This document shows, piece after piece, positions 8,597 through 16,955 of a stretch of DNA of 64,000 nucleotides (position 1 is its first letter; every line of letters begins with the position of its first letter). Below the pieces are notes generated by a model. That model did not search any database and had not been told where the DNA came from. It was given only the letters and a program-made list of their open reading frames with translations. The DNA is from CAYSCZ01 sp051155775. Lineage in GTDB: Bacteria; Bacteroidota; Bacteroidia; Cytophagales; Cyclobacteriaceae. A program made the position numbers and the translations under genes. The stretch covers positions 124,001 to 188,000 of the forward strand of contig DAXETV010000016.1 in NCBI GenBank assembly GCA_051155775.1, read 5' to 3'.

Positions 8597-9044
8597 GTTC
8601 CCTGAATTTGTCTAGCAGCTGATTTAGTAATTTATAGTCATCATTAGATAGATTTTGGTTTTTATCCTCCCATTCGTCTATAGCAATATCTATTTGCTTC
8701 AGTAAATCCAGACCTTTATCGGATATAAGTACATCCACAGCCCTTCTGTCATTTTTGTTTTGTTCTCTGATTACCAGTTTCTTTTTTTCAAGTTTATCAA
8801 CAATCCTGGATGCATTGGACATTCTATCAAGCATTCTGTTTATAATGGTATTTACAGTCACTGGTTGGGGATGCTGACCTCGTAGTATCCTCATTACATT
8901 ATATTGAGGGACGGTTAGTCCATATTTCTTGAATATCTTGTAGTGTTGTTCATTGAGCCAGTTACTGGTGAAAATTAAATTAACAATGGCTTTATTAAAT
9001 TCACTCTTAAATTTTTTTTGTTTTATTTCCTCTGAAATACCCAT
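8583..9044 (-). CDS. MarR family transcriptional regulator
   Basis: 153-aa winged-helix regulator. Helix-turn-helix residues lie in LTVPQYNVMRIL and NRMLDRMSNASRIVDKLE (about 43-85). The wing KNDRRAVDVLISDKG (about 97-111) is the standard MarR pattern, and flanking helices would form the dimer interface. It converges on the universal stress gene with a 14-nt overlap and diverges from the ECF sigma gene, sharing a 115-nt upstream region that contains an inverted repeat (9085-9106). It could regulate itself and perhaps the sigma operon. The ligand is unknown. Confidence 0.88.
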   Translation of the reverse strand: MGISEEIKQKKFKSEFNKAIVNLIFTSNWLNEQHYKIFKKYGLTVPQYNVMRILRGQHPQPVTVNTIINRMLDRMSNASRIVDKLEKKKLVIREQNKNDRRAVDVLISDKGLDLLKQIDIAIDEWEDKNQNLSNDDYKLLNQLLDKFREPRVP

Positions 9045-9084
9045 TGTTCAATGTAACGACAGTTAATTTAAAATAGTTAAAATC

Positions 9085-9106
9085 TTAAGTAAAATGGCTT
9101 ACATAA
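9085..9106. promoter_or_regulatory. Candidate MarR operator (inverted repeat)
   Basis: TTAAGTAA (9085-9092) and TTACATAA (9099-9106) form an 8-bp imperfect inverted repeat with one mismatch and a 6-nt spacer, centred between the divergent MarR and sigma factor genes. The spacing and AT-rich arms suit a MarR dimer. Binding is inference. Confidence 0.33.
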
Positions 9107-9159
9107 TTAAACTTTTATATAAAATTCATGTCTGAGGAGGGAATTCAGTTTTAATAGGA

Positions 9160-9699
9160 TTGGAAGATCGCGAGTTAATAGAGAAAATCACTAATCCGGA
9201 GACCAGGAATTATGGTTTCAATCTTTTAGTACGGGAATACCAGGAAAGGGTATATTGGCTGATAAGAAAAATGGTTATCAACCATGATGATGCAGATGAC
9301 CTTGTGCAGGAAGTTTTTGTTAAGGTTTGGAAAAATCTTTCCAAATTTAGAGAAGACTCAAAGTTGTTTACGTGGATTTATCGAATCGCCACTAATGAGT
9401 GTTTGAACTTTTTAAATAAAAAGAAAAAGAGATACTTTCTATCAATAAACGATGCCAGCAAGGAATTGAGTGAAAAGATCGACAATAGTCCACATATTAG
9501 TGGGGATGAGATTCAAAGAAAATTGCAAAAGTCAATTTTAAAATTGCCTGAGAAACAACGGCTGGTATTTAATATGAAATACTATGAGAACCTGAAGTTT
9601 GACGAAATAGCTGAAATTACTAAGACTAGCGTTGGTGCATTAAAAACCAGCTATCACCTAGCCGTTAAAAAAATTGAAGAATATGTTAATGAAGATTAA
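9160..9699 (+). CDS. ECF-type RNA polymerase sigma factor
   Basis: 179-aa sigma-70 family protein of the ECF size. Region 2 is about residues 22-62 (REYQERVYWLIRKM, DDADDLVQEVFVKVWKN) and region 4 about 125-172 (LPEKQRLVFNMKYYENLKFDEIA). The start is TTG at 9160. The frame is closed upstream by TGA at 9133, and the next ATG would remove most of region 2. It heads a cluster with a single-pass membrane protein and a Spy-like periplasmic protein, an arrangement typical of envelope-stress sigma systems. Confidence 0.92.
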   Translation: MEDRELIEKITNPETRNYGFNLLVREYQERVYWLIRKMVINHDDADDLVQEVFVKVWKNLSKFREDSKLFTWIYRIATNECLNFLNKKKKRYFLSINDASKELSEKIDNSPHISGDEIQRKLQKSILKLPEKQRLVFNMKYYENLKFDEIAEITKTSVGALKTSYHLAVKKIEEYVNED

Positions 9700-9737
9700 A
9701 CCTTTATTAGCTTTTTTTATCTAAAAATAAAATAAAA

Positions 9738-10172
9738 ATGGGCGATAAATTGAAACTTGAGGATATACAAAAAGAAAATATTTATAAAACCCCGGACCAT
9801 TACTTTGAAGATCTTCCAGGGATAATTCAAAACAGGGTTGCGAAGAAACCCGAATGGTCACTGTCATGGGGGATGGGTCTTAAATGGGCTGCGGCCCCGG
9901 CATTGTTAATTATTCTTGTAACAGGATATTTTCTTATAGAAAGGGTGGGAACAAGCTCAGCTATGAACCCTTCAAAGTTGATTGCCCAGGTAAGTACGGA
10001 TGACCTTATACTTTATTTAGAATCTACAGATATTGAAACTTATGAAATAGTAGATGAATTTGATGGGGCGATTGAACTTGAGGGGATGAAAAATGATAAC
10101 ATGATCGACAACATGTCCATAGAAGACGAAGATATTTTAGAAATATACAATGCGTATGAACAGATTTTATAA
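9738..10172 (+). CDS. Single-pass membrane protein, probable anti-sigma partner
   Basis: 144-aa protein with a cytoplasmic N-terminus of about 45 residues, one TM helix (about residues 50-67, AAAPALLIILVTGYFLI), and an acidic extracytoplasmic tail. It lies 38 nt after an ECF sigma gene and overlaps the next gene, the usual place for an anti-sigma factor. No zinc-binding ZAS motif is present. The role is therefore inferred from position and topology only. Confidence 0.62.
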   Translation: MGDKLKLEDIQKENIYKTPDHYFEDLPGIIQNRVAKKPEWSLSWGMGLKWAAAPALLIILVTGYFLIERVGTSSAMNPSKLIAQVSTDDLILYLESTDIETYEIVDEFDGAIELEGMKNDNMIDNMSIEDEDILEIYNAYEQIL

Positions 10173-10674
10173 TTATACTACCCTAGCGTCCATAGCGTTT
10201 ATTTTTATAAGCGTTTGTTCGATTAGGCTAAATGCTCAAAATTCAGAAGCACTCAAGAAGCTTGAAAGTGCAAAGATTGGTCTGATAACTGAGCGTTTAG
10301 GACTAAGCCCCGAACAAGCAGAAAAATTTTGGCCGATCTATCGGGAATTTAGCAAAAGAAGAAGGGGTCTGAGGGCTGAGTATAAAGCAGCAAAAGATAA
10401 TATTGACCTGAACAACGCTTCAGAGCAGGAAACCAGAAACCTTGAGGAACTACGGCTGAATCTAAAAGAACAGGAAGTTAGACTCGAGAAAGAGTATTCC
10501 GGTAAAATGCTTGATGTTATTTCATCAAGACAGCTGGTTTCCCTCCGAAAAGCGGAAGATGATTTTAGGAAAATGATAATAAGACGCATCCGGGAACGTA
10601 ATCAAACAAAAAGAATGGATAAAGAGCAAATGCGGCAAAGAATAAATAAACAGAACCAGCGTCGAAACAACTAG
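10150..10674 (+). CDS. Spy/CpxP-like periplasmic protein of a sigma factor operon
   Basis: 174-aa protein with a signal peptide (about residues 8-29, ending RLNAQ), then helical segments containing ERLGLSPEQAEKFWPIYREF. This is the LTxxQ-like repeat of Spy/CpxP and ZraP-like proteins. A long Arg/Lys/Gln-rich C-terminus follows. The gene overlaps the membrane protein gene by 23 nt; ATG at 10156 is an equally possible start. Homologues next to ECF sigma genes in Bacteroidota are annotated as periplasmic sensors of the sigma system. That role is inference here. Confidence 0.72.
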   Translation: MRMNRFYNYTTLASIAFIFISVCSIRLNAQNSEALKKLESAKIGLITERLGLSPEQAEKFWPIYREFSKRRRGLRAEYKAAKDNIDLNNASEQETRNLEELRLNLKEQEVRLEKEYSGKMLDVISSRQLVSLRKAEDDFRKMIIRRIRERNQTKRMDKEQMRQRINKQNQRRNN

Positions 10675-10683
10675 CACAATGCT

Positions 10684-10691
10684 TAATTTTG
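10684..10691 (+). promoter_or_regulatory. -7 promoter element before the outer-membrane protein gene
   Basis: TAATTTTG fits the TAnnTTTG consensus and lies 20 nt before the ATG at 10712. No good -33 TTTG is visible at the normal spacing, so the call rests on the -7 element. Confidence 0.4.
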
Positions 10692-10711
10692 CTGTGGTTA
10701 ATTAATATTTC

Positions 10712-11821
10712 ATGAGATGGCTATTGGTCTGTTGTTTTTTAACCTCCCCTGTATTTGGTTTTTGTCAGAATGAAAGTGCAGAGGAAGAAATAGGAAACTT
10801 TTTAAGTGAATTGGCTGATTTTGAGGAAGAATTGGATTCACTGATCAGGGACGATTCTATGGCTTTTTTTGGTTTATTAGAATCGATAATTAACCCAAAA
10901 AATCATGAATTATCCCCCAGGATAGCTTACAGTAGTAATATAACAACCACTGGAAGGGATTTTGGCATCAATCAAACCGGATACAGCGCAGGGTTATCTT
11001 ATGCTCATACATCCGGATTATTCGCTGACATCTATGGAAACTGGTTCACAGACCAGGATCCTAAGTTTGCATCAACTATAACAACTGTTGGTTATATCGG
11101 TATTATTAATAATAAGTGGTCTTATATGGCTTCTTATGACCATGTTTTTTTTAATACAAATTCAGAAATAATTACTGAGGATTCCCTCTCGCTTAATCCC
11201 AGTGATAACCCTTTTAATAACTCACTTAATTTCTCAATTGACTACGACATTTTTAATTTTTTAAATGCCGGAGTAAATTACACTTTCCAGTTTGGAGAAG
11301 AAACCGCTAACAGCATATTCTTAAATATCGGAGGGGATTTAAAAAGCACAAAATTACACCCCTTTAGAAAAGTGAGTTTTTCCCCCACATTCACTGTACT
11401 TTTTGGGGATGAATCGGTAATTCAATATAATTTTCCTAATGATGTACGATTGATTCAACGATTCAACACACTTTTCCAACGGGTAAGCGAAAGATGGGGG
11501 CAGAGGTTCGCTTCCAGAAATGTCAATAACATACGGGAATTAGTGCTTGCCTTATCCATTAGAGAGGAAGAAGAAAACAGATTTGGGCTACTGAATTACA
11601 GTTTCTCCTTTCCTTTGACATTTTATATAGAGGACCTCACATTGACAGCGATATATACTTACAACATACCCCAGGACCTTCAAAATTCTGATATGTCTTT
11701 TAATAGTCAATTTGAGGATGTCTTCAATGATTTTACAAATGAGCTTAATAGTAGTGAGGAAGATTTGATCAACCCAACAGGATATTTTACCCTTGTATTA
11801 AGCTACCCCTTTCGTTTTTAG
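10712..11821 (+). CDS. Exported beta-rich protein, probable outer-membrane protein of unknown function
   Basis: 369 aa. An N-terminal signal peptide (about 1-19, LLVCCFLTSPVFGFCQ) is followed by an acidic helical stretch (about 22-60). The remainder has alternating aromatic/hydrophobic strands such as GLSYAHTSGLFADIYGNW and FNAGVNYTFQFG-like segments, ending YFTLVLSYPFRF with a terminal Phe. A C-terminal aromatic residue and amphipathic strands point to an outer-membrane beta-barrel. I do not recognise a named family. It follows the Spy-like gene by 37 nt and may belong to the envelope-stress regulon. Confidence 0.6.
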   Translation: MRWLLVCCFLTSPVFGFCQNESAEEEIGNFLSELADFEEELDSLIRDDSMAFFGLLESIINPKNHELSPRIAYSSNITTTGRDFGINQTGYSAGLSYAHTSGLFADIYGNWFTDQDPKFASTITTVGYIGIINNKWSYMASYDHVFFNTNSEIITEDSLSLNPSDNPFNNSLNFSIDYDIFNFLNAGVNYTFQFGEETANSIFLNIGGDLKSTKLHPFRKVSFSPTFTVLFGDESVIQYNFPNDVRLIQRFNTLFQRVSERWGQRFASRNVNNIRELVLALSIREEEENRFGLLNYSFSFPLTFYIEDLTLTAIYTYNIPQDLQNSDMSFNSQFEDVFNDFTNELNSSEEDLINPTGYFTLVLSYPFRF

Positions 11822-11845
11822 TAGTTTATTATTATTCATTTTCTA

Positions 11846-11853
11846 TAGATTTG
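11846..11853 (+). promoter_or_regulatory. -7 promoter element before ligA
   Basis: TAGATTTG fits TAnnTTTG and ends 7 nt before the ligA ATG at 11861. A degenerate TTTA lies at 11825-11828. If used, the transcript would have almost no leader. Confidence 0.38.
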
Positions 11854-11860
11854 ATTTATC

Positions 11861-13912
11861 ATGAAAATGAATAAACAGGATATAGAAAAGGAAATCAAGG
11901 ATTTAACACACAAGATAAATTATCATAATTACCTCTATTACCAGGAAAGCAGAACGGAAATCTCTGACAGAGCATTTGACGAGCTTATGGATCGATTGAT
12001 GGTGTTGGAGGGGAAGTACCCTGAGTTAAAAGCTGAAGACTCGCCTACACAGAGAGTTGGAGGCACCATCACGAAAAACTTTGAAACGGTATTTCATGAA
12101 TACCCCATGTTATCATTGAGCAATACCTATTCAAAAGAGGAGCTTTTGGAGTTTGATAAAAGGATTAGGAAAGGACTAAATAACCCATCATATGAGTATT
12201 TCAGTGAACTAAAATTTGATGGGGTGGCCATCAGTATTATTTACGAAGCGGGTATATTAAAAAAAGGTGTAACAAGGGGTGATGGAGTAAGAGGTGATAA
12301 TATCACCAATAATATTAAAACCATTCGCAGTATTCCACTTCGTGTGTTTGGTGATAATATTCCGGGTAAATTTGAGGTGCGTGGGGAGGTATTCATGCCA
12401 AGGAGTGAATTTGATCGGATAAATCAGGAAAAGCTTGAAAAAGGCGAAGAGTTGCTTGCAAACCCCAGGAATACTACATCAGGCACCCTAAAAATGCAGA
12501 ATTCTTCAATAGTATCCTCAAGAAATCTTGACTGCTACTTGTATGCATTCATCTCACCGGGTACAGTGGAAACCCATGAGGAAGGAATTCAGGCAATGAA
12601 GTCTATGGGATTTAATGTTTCCCCCACCTTTCAGAAATGTAAAAACATAGATGACGTGTTCGATTACATTGAAAAATGGAAAAATAAAAGATTAGAGTTA
12701 CCCCTTGAAACGGATGGGGTAGTGATAAAGATAAACAGGCTGGATCAACAACAATTGCTGGGAAACACCTCAAAAAGTCCGCGGTGGGCTATCGCTTATA
12801 AATATGAAACGGAAGGGGCAACTACATTATTAAAATCCATCGACTATCAAGTAGGTAGAACAGGGGCTGTAACGCCGGTTGCTAAGTTAGAGCCTGTTTT
12901 AATCGCCGGTACTACTGTAAAAAATGCTTCGCTACACAATGCCAATGAAATAAAAAGACTGGATTTGAGCATCGGTGATCGTGTGTTTGTGGAAAAAGGG
13001 GGTGAAATAATACCTAAAATCACAGGAGTGGATTATGCTTCAAGACCTCCTGATTCTAATCCAGTGGAGTTTATTGAGCGGTGTCCAGAGTGCAACACCA
13101 GACTAGAAAGACCGGAAGGCGAAGCAATTCATTATTGTCCCAATAAAGAAAGTTGTCCTCCTCAGGTTTTAGGTCGCATATTACATTTTATTCATCGAAA
13201 TGCTATGAATATTGAAAGTTTGGGTGGTAAAACCATAAAGGGATTTATTAAAAAAAGCCTTATCAAAGATATTGGAGACCTCTATTCACTGTCCTATGAT
13301 CAGATTCATGGTGTTAGTTTACCGATTGAAGATGAAAACGGACTTGAAAAATATAGAAGCCTGCAAGAAAAATCCGCTGCAAATATCATCCAGGGGATTG
13401 AAGCTTCCAAATCAGTCCCTTTTGAAAATTTATTGTTTGGGTTGGGTATCCGGTTTGTTGGTAAAACAGTCGCGCAGAAGCTTGCCCAATATTTTAAAAA
13501 TATTGATGCATTAATGGAAGCATCCTTTGATGATTTGATGGAAATTCATGAAATCGGAGACCGGATTGCTCAAAGTATCATTAGCTTTTTTAGGGATAAG
13601 AAAAACTTAATAATTGTTGAAAAACTAAAGCAGGCAGGCTTGCAAATGCATGTCGTAGAAAAGGATAATGGTGTGCCAAAAACCCTGGCTGGTCAGTCAT
13701 TTGTTATTTCAGGATCCTTTGAAACAGGCAGGGAGCAGATGAAAAGAATGATCAATGAACATGGGGGAAAATTGCTCTCCGGAGTTTCGAAGAATGTGGA
13801 TTTTTTAGTCGCTGGAGATAAGATAGGTCCTTCTAAACTGGAAAAAGCAAATCAGCTTAATATAAGAATAATCTCAGAGGCAGAATTTTTAAACATGCTC
13901 CATGATGCTTAA
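11861..13912 (+). CDS. ligA: NAD-dependent DNA ligase
   Basis: 683 aa, full length for LigA. Domain order is: the Ia domain with YHxLYY-like NYHNYLYY, adenylation domain with Lys118 in ELKFDG, and the OB fold. A Cys4 zinc finger follows (CPEC, CPN, CPP at about 408-430), then helix-hairpin-helix repeats (GLGIRFVGKTVAQKL, IHEIGDRIAQSI) and a C-terminal BRCT domain starting at LAGQSFVISGSF. It seals nicks in replication and repair. The stop overlaps the DUF6913-like gene by 11 nt, forming a ligA-DUF6913-dapA operon. Confidence 0.97.
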   Translation: MKMNKQDIEKEIKDLTHKINYHNYLYYQESRTEISDRAFDELMDRLMVLEGKYPELKAEDSPTQRVGGTITKNFETVFHEYPMLSLSNTYSKEELLEFDKRIRKGLNNPSYEYFSELKFDGVAISIIYEAGILKKGVTRGDGVRGDNITNNIKTIRSIPLRVFGDNIPGKFEVRGEVFMPRSEFDRINQEKLEKGEELLANPRNTTSGTLKMQNSSIVSSRNLDCYLYAFISPGTVETHEEGIQAMKSMGFNVSPTFQKCKNIDDVFDYIEKWKNKRLELPLETDGVVIKINRLDQQQLLGNTSKSPRWAIAYKYETEGATTLLKSIDYQVGRTGAVTPVAKLEPVLIAGTTVKNASLHNANEIKRLDLSIGDRVFVEKGGEIIPKITGVDYASRPPDSNPVEFIERCPECNTRLERPEGEAIHYCPNKESCPPQVLGRILHFIHRNAMNIESLGGKTIKGFIKKSLIKDIGDLYSLSYDQIHGVSLPIEDENGLEKYRSLQEKSAANIIQGIEASKSVPFENLLFGLGIRFVGKTVAQKLAQYFKNIDALMEASFDDLMEIHEIGDRIAQSIISFFRDKKNLIIVEKLKQAGLQMHVVEKDNGVPKTLAGQSFVISGSFETGREQMKRMINEHGGKLLSGVSKNVDFLVAGDKIGPSKLEKANQLNIRIISEAEFLNMLHDA

Positions 13913-14435
13913 GCAATTGAAATTTCAGCTTATGGATCTGAGAAACAAATGGCAAAAAAAGCAGCTTGTTAAAAACCACAGATTTAATTTTGAAAAGGCC
14001 AAATCAATAGGAGTACTTCTTGATGATACGTATGATGATGATATGAAGGCTGCCCTGAATACTTTTACCAATGAAATGAAACTACTTAATAAAAAGGTGG
14101 ATGTATTGAAATTTTATGTACAATTTCCTGGCCATGAATCGCACGAAGAAATTAATGCATTTAGTGAATCAGATTGTGGTCTATTTGGAAAATGGAAATC
14201 GCACTTTGTAGAGAATTTTTGTAAAAAAGAATTTGATTATTTGATTAACACTACCTCTTTGGAAAATCCCTATTTAACAAACGTTCTTTTATGCTCAAGC
14301 GCTAAATGCAAAGTGGGTTTTGGAGACAACTCAAAAATACTACTTGAAAACCACCATATATTGTTGACCAATCATAATGGCTCATTAACCCACTGCCTGA
14401 AAATGTTTTCTAATTACATCGATAAAATATCCTGA
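13902..14435 (+). CDS. DUF6913-like conserved protein
   Basis: 177-aa cytoplasmic protein without signal or TM segment. The N-terminus is basic and helical (LRNKWQKKQL), followed by a mixed alpha/beta region (IGVLLDDTYDDDMKAALNTF) and LINTTSLENPYLTNVLLCSSAKCKVGF. I recognise it as similar to small conserved Bacteroidota proteins (DUF6913) found beside dapA, but no function is known. It overlaps ligA by 11 nt and touches the dapA start by one base (TGATG), so it is translationally coupled on both sides. Confidence 0.68.
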   Translation: MMLKQLKFQLMDLRNKWQKKQLVKNHRFNFEKAKSIGVLLDDTYDDDMKAALNTFTNEMKLLNKKVDVLKFYVQFPGHESHEEINAFSESDCGLFGKWKSHFVENFCKKEFDYLINTTSLENPYLTNVLLCSSAKCKVGFGDNSKILLENHHILLTNHNGSLTHCLKMFSNYIDKIS

Positions 14436-15310
14436 TGGAATTTCTTAAAGGTACAGGTGTTGCCCTAGTCACACCATTTAATGATGATTTAAAGGTTGAT
14501 TATCACTCGCTTGAGAAGCTTCTTATATTTATGCAGGATCATGTCGATTATTGGGTGCTCTCAGGAACTACGGGTGAGTCTGCAACGACAACATGGAAGG
14601 AAAAGACTGATATCTTGAACTTTGTTTCAAGAAACAATATTCTAAAGAAACCGATTATTTTTGGTTTGGGCGGAAATAATACCTCAGCGGTTATTGAATC
14701 CATCCAATCACTGGATCATTCCATTATTGATGCCATACTGTCAGTAAGTCCATACTATAATAAGCCTGGTCAGCAAGGGATCATCAAGCATTATCAGGCT
14801 ATTGCTGATCATAGTGAAAGTCCCTTAATTCTTTATAATGTACCGGCAAGGACAAGTGTAAACATTGCCTCTGGTACAACATTAAAACTTGCAGAGCATC
14901 AAAATATAATAGGAATTAAAGAAGCATCGGGAAGTTTAAACCAATGTGCTAAAATAGCAACCGATTCACCGGATAACTTTTTGTTAATCTCTGGTAATGA
15001 TATGGATACTTTTCCAATGATTTCATTGGGTGCCGTGGGTGCTATATCTGTTATGGCCAACATATTGCCAGATGTATACTGTACTTTAGTGAGAGGAGCC
15101 TTAAAAAATGATCGGAACAAAGAAAAAATCGCATACAGGGATTTATACCATTTAAATGAATTACTAATAGAAGAAGGCAATCCTACAGGTGTGAAAGCAG
15201 CCCTTTCATTAAAAAACCTGATAAAAAACAACCTCAGATTGCCTCTGTTAAAATCATCTCAACAATTATATGAGAAGATTTCTAATATCTTAATTGAAAA
15301 AAACTGGTAA
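14435..15310 (+). CDS. dapA: 4-hydroxy-tetrahydrodipicolinate synthase
   Basis: 291 aa. It condenses pyruvate and aspartate semialdehyde on the lysine/diaminopimelate pathway. The Schiff-base Lys162 lies in GIKEASGS, the catalytic Tyr134 in LILYNVPART, and the GTTGES loop is at 44-49; all match the E. coli enzyme. The start ATG overlaps the previous stop by one base. It converges on the histone H1-like gene with 7 nt between stops. Confidence 0.96.
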   Translation: MEFLKGTGVALVTPFNDDLKVDYHSLEKLLIFMQDHVDYWVLSGTTGESATTTWKEKTDILNFVSRNNILKKPIIFGLGGNNTSAVIESIQSLDHSIIDAILSVSPYYNKPGQQGIIKHYQAIADHSESPLILYNVPARTSVNIASGTTLKLAEHQNIIGIKEASGSLNQCAKIATDSPDNFLLISGNDMDTFPMISLGAVGAISVMANILPDVYCTLVRGALKNDRNKEKIAYRDLYHLNELLIEEGNPTGVKAALSLKNLIKNNLRLPLLKSSQQLYEKISNILIEKNW

Positions 15311-15317
15311 GAAAATA

Positions 15318-15494
15318 TTAAGATTCGCTTTTCATGTTTTGAACCTCAACTCTTATTTCCTGGGCCATGTTTTTCATTTCCTGCATACCTTTTCTTACCC
15401 TAGTTCCTGCAGCCTGATTCTTTTTTTCATAAAATTTATCAAAGTCAGCTTCTAAAGAAAAAAGGAGATCTTTTAATTGATTAAATCTGTTCAT
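15318..15494 (-). CDS. Histone H1-like small protein
   Basis: 58-aa protein. It begins MNRFNQLKDLLFSLEADFDK and contains KKNQAAGTRVRKGMQEMKN and EIRVEVQNMK. This matches the short, highly conserved histone H1-like (Hc1-related) proteins annotated widely in Bacteroidota. It is predicted to be a helical cytosolic protein with alternating charge. DNA binding is assumed from family naming, not shown. It lies between convergent dapA and the acyltransferase gene on the minus strand. No strong promoter element was seen upstream. Confidence 0.8.
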   Translation of the reverse strand: MNRFNQLKDLLFSLEADFDKFYEKKNQAAGTRVRKGMQEMKNMAQEIRVEVQNMKSES

Positions 15495-15544
15495 ATCAGT
15501 TTAGTTGGTGTTAAATGAATTTTTATTATAAAATTATAAAAAGA

Positions 15545-16819
15545 TCAATTTTTTACAAGTTCTTCTTTCAAGTTTATGTTTGCGCCTTCCAAACCCGCCG
15601 CTTTATATACGCCTCGATCTAGTTTTTCTTTAATATTTTGAAAGGCATTTAAGGTTGTTTCAACATTTTCCAGGGTGTGGGCTGCCGTTGGTATTATTCT
15701 CAACATTATGATATCTTTCGGTACTACCGGGTAGACAATCATAGAGCAGAAAATACTAAAATTAATTCTAAGGTCAACAATTAAGTTGGCAGCTTCCCAT
15801 GTTCCTCCGTTTAATAGCACAGGGGTAACAGGAGATTGTGTAGTGCCAATGTTGAACCCATTGTTTCTAAAACCACTTTGAATACCATTTACAATTTCCC
15901 ATAATTGTTCCCTTAATCCGGGCATACCTCTTAATAATTCCAGTCGCTTTAAGTTTCCGATCACCAGGGCCATAGGTAGTGATTTAGCAAATATCTGTGA
16001 TCTTGTGTTATACCTTAGGTAATCTATAACACTTTCATTACCAGCTACAAATGCACCTATGCTGGCCATTGATTTAGCGAAGGTTGAAAAATAAAGATCT
16101 ATGTCATCCTGTACACCCTGTTCTTCACCAGACCCTGCTCCCGTTGGCCCCATTGTACCAAATCCATGGGCATCATCAACCAATAATCTGAAATTGAAGT
16201 TCTCTTTGAGCTTCACGATGTCTTTAATATTTCCCATGTTACCTGACATACCAAACACGCCTTCTGTGATGACAAGTATGCCCCCGCCTGTTTCAGCTGT
16301 TATTTTTTCAGCCCTTTTCAGCTGTTTATGGAGGTTTTCAATATCATTATGAGGATATACAAATCGTTTCCCCATATGCATCCTGAGGCCGTCGACGATG
16401 CATGCATGTGATTCCGCATCATAAACGATCACGTCTTTTCGATCAACCAAAGCATCTATTATTGACATAACGCCCTGGTAGCCATAATTCAATAACATGG
16501 CTGATTCTTTGTGAACAAAATCTGCCAGCTCCTCTTCTAGCTGCTCATGATATTTTGTGTTACCAGTCATCATTCTGGCTCCCATCGGATAAGCCAATCC
16601 CCAATCATGGGCTGCCTTGCTGTCTACCTCTCTAATGGTGGGATGGTTGGCAAGGCCTAAGTAGTTATTCAAACTCCAGGTTAGGACTTCTTTTCCTTTA
16701 AAACGCATGACAGGGGCAATATCCCCCTCCAACTTTGGGAACATATAGAAATTATCGTCAATATTGGAATGTCGTCCTAATGGTCCTCTATCCTGTTGTA
16801 ATTTTTTAAATAAATCCAT
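15545..16819 (-). CDS. PLP-dependent acyl-CoA:amino acid acyltransferase (alpha-oxoamine synthase family)
   Basis: 424-aa fold-type I PLP enzyme of the family that includes KBL, BioF, HemA and serine palmitoyltransferase. Visible residues are His138 (DAESHACI), the Asp-Ala-His signature 216-218 (VDDAHGFGTMG) and the Schiff-base Lys249 (STFAKSMASIGAF). The sequence resembles the Bacteroidota enzymes that condense serine (sphingolipids) or cysteate (sulfonolipids) with an acyl-CoA. BioF or KBL function is less likely, as no biotin or threonine genes are nearby. Substrate choice cannot be settled from sequence reading alone. It has its own strong promoter and diverges from accC. Confidence 0.78.
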   Translation of the reverse strand: MDLFKKLQQDRGPLGRHSNIDDNFYMFPKLEGDIAPVMRFKGKEVLTWSLNNYLGLANHPTIREVDSKAAHDWGLAYPMGARMMTGNTKYHEQLEEELADFVHKESAMLLNYGYQGVMSIIDALVDRKDVIVYDAESHACIVDGLRMHMGKRFVYPHNDIENLHKQLKRAEKITAETGGGILVITEGVFGMSGNMGNIKDIVKLKENFNFRLLVDDAHGFGTMGPTGAGSGEEQGVQDDIDLYFSTFAKSMASIGAFVAGNESVIDYLRYNTRSQIFAKSLPMALVIGNLKRLELLRGMPGLREQLWEIVNGIQSGFRNNGFNIGTTQSPVTPVLLNGGTWEAANLIVDLRINFSIFCSMIVYPVVPKDIIMLRIIPTAAHTLENVETTLNAFQNIKEKLDRGVYKAAGLEGANINLKEELVKN

Positions 16820-16856
16820 CTATCTTTATCGTTTATCTCTTCATAAAAAATTTGCA

Positions 16857-16887
16857 CAAAGGTAATATAAATGAAATCTACCACAAA
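16857..16887 (-). promoter_or_regulatory. Consensus Bacteroidota promoter of the acyltransferase gene
   Basis: Read on the minus strand, TTTG (16884-16887) is followed by a 19-nt spacer and TACCTTTG (16857-16864), matching TTTG-N19-TAnnTTTG exactly. The expected start near 16850 gives a leader of about 30 nt to the ATG at 16819. Confidence 0.7.
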
Positions 16888-16955
16888 TCTTGGCGTTGGG
16901 TCTCTAATCCTCAAAAAAATCTATAAATTGGCGAGCCTTTAAACCTGCTATTCAG

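Noticed and set aside
9128..9154. Eight-codon frame before the sigma gene as a leader peptide
   Set aside because: No run of regulatory codons and too short to separate from chance; kept only as a remark on the start region.
14899..15231. 110-codon minus-strand frame inside dapA
   Set aside because: Shadow of a complete dapA with all active-site residues.
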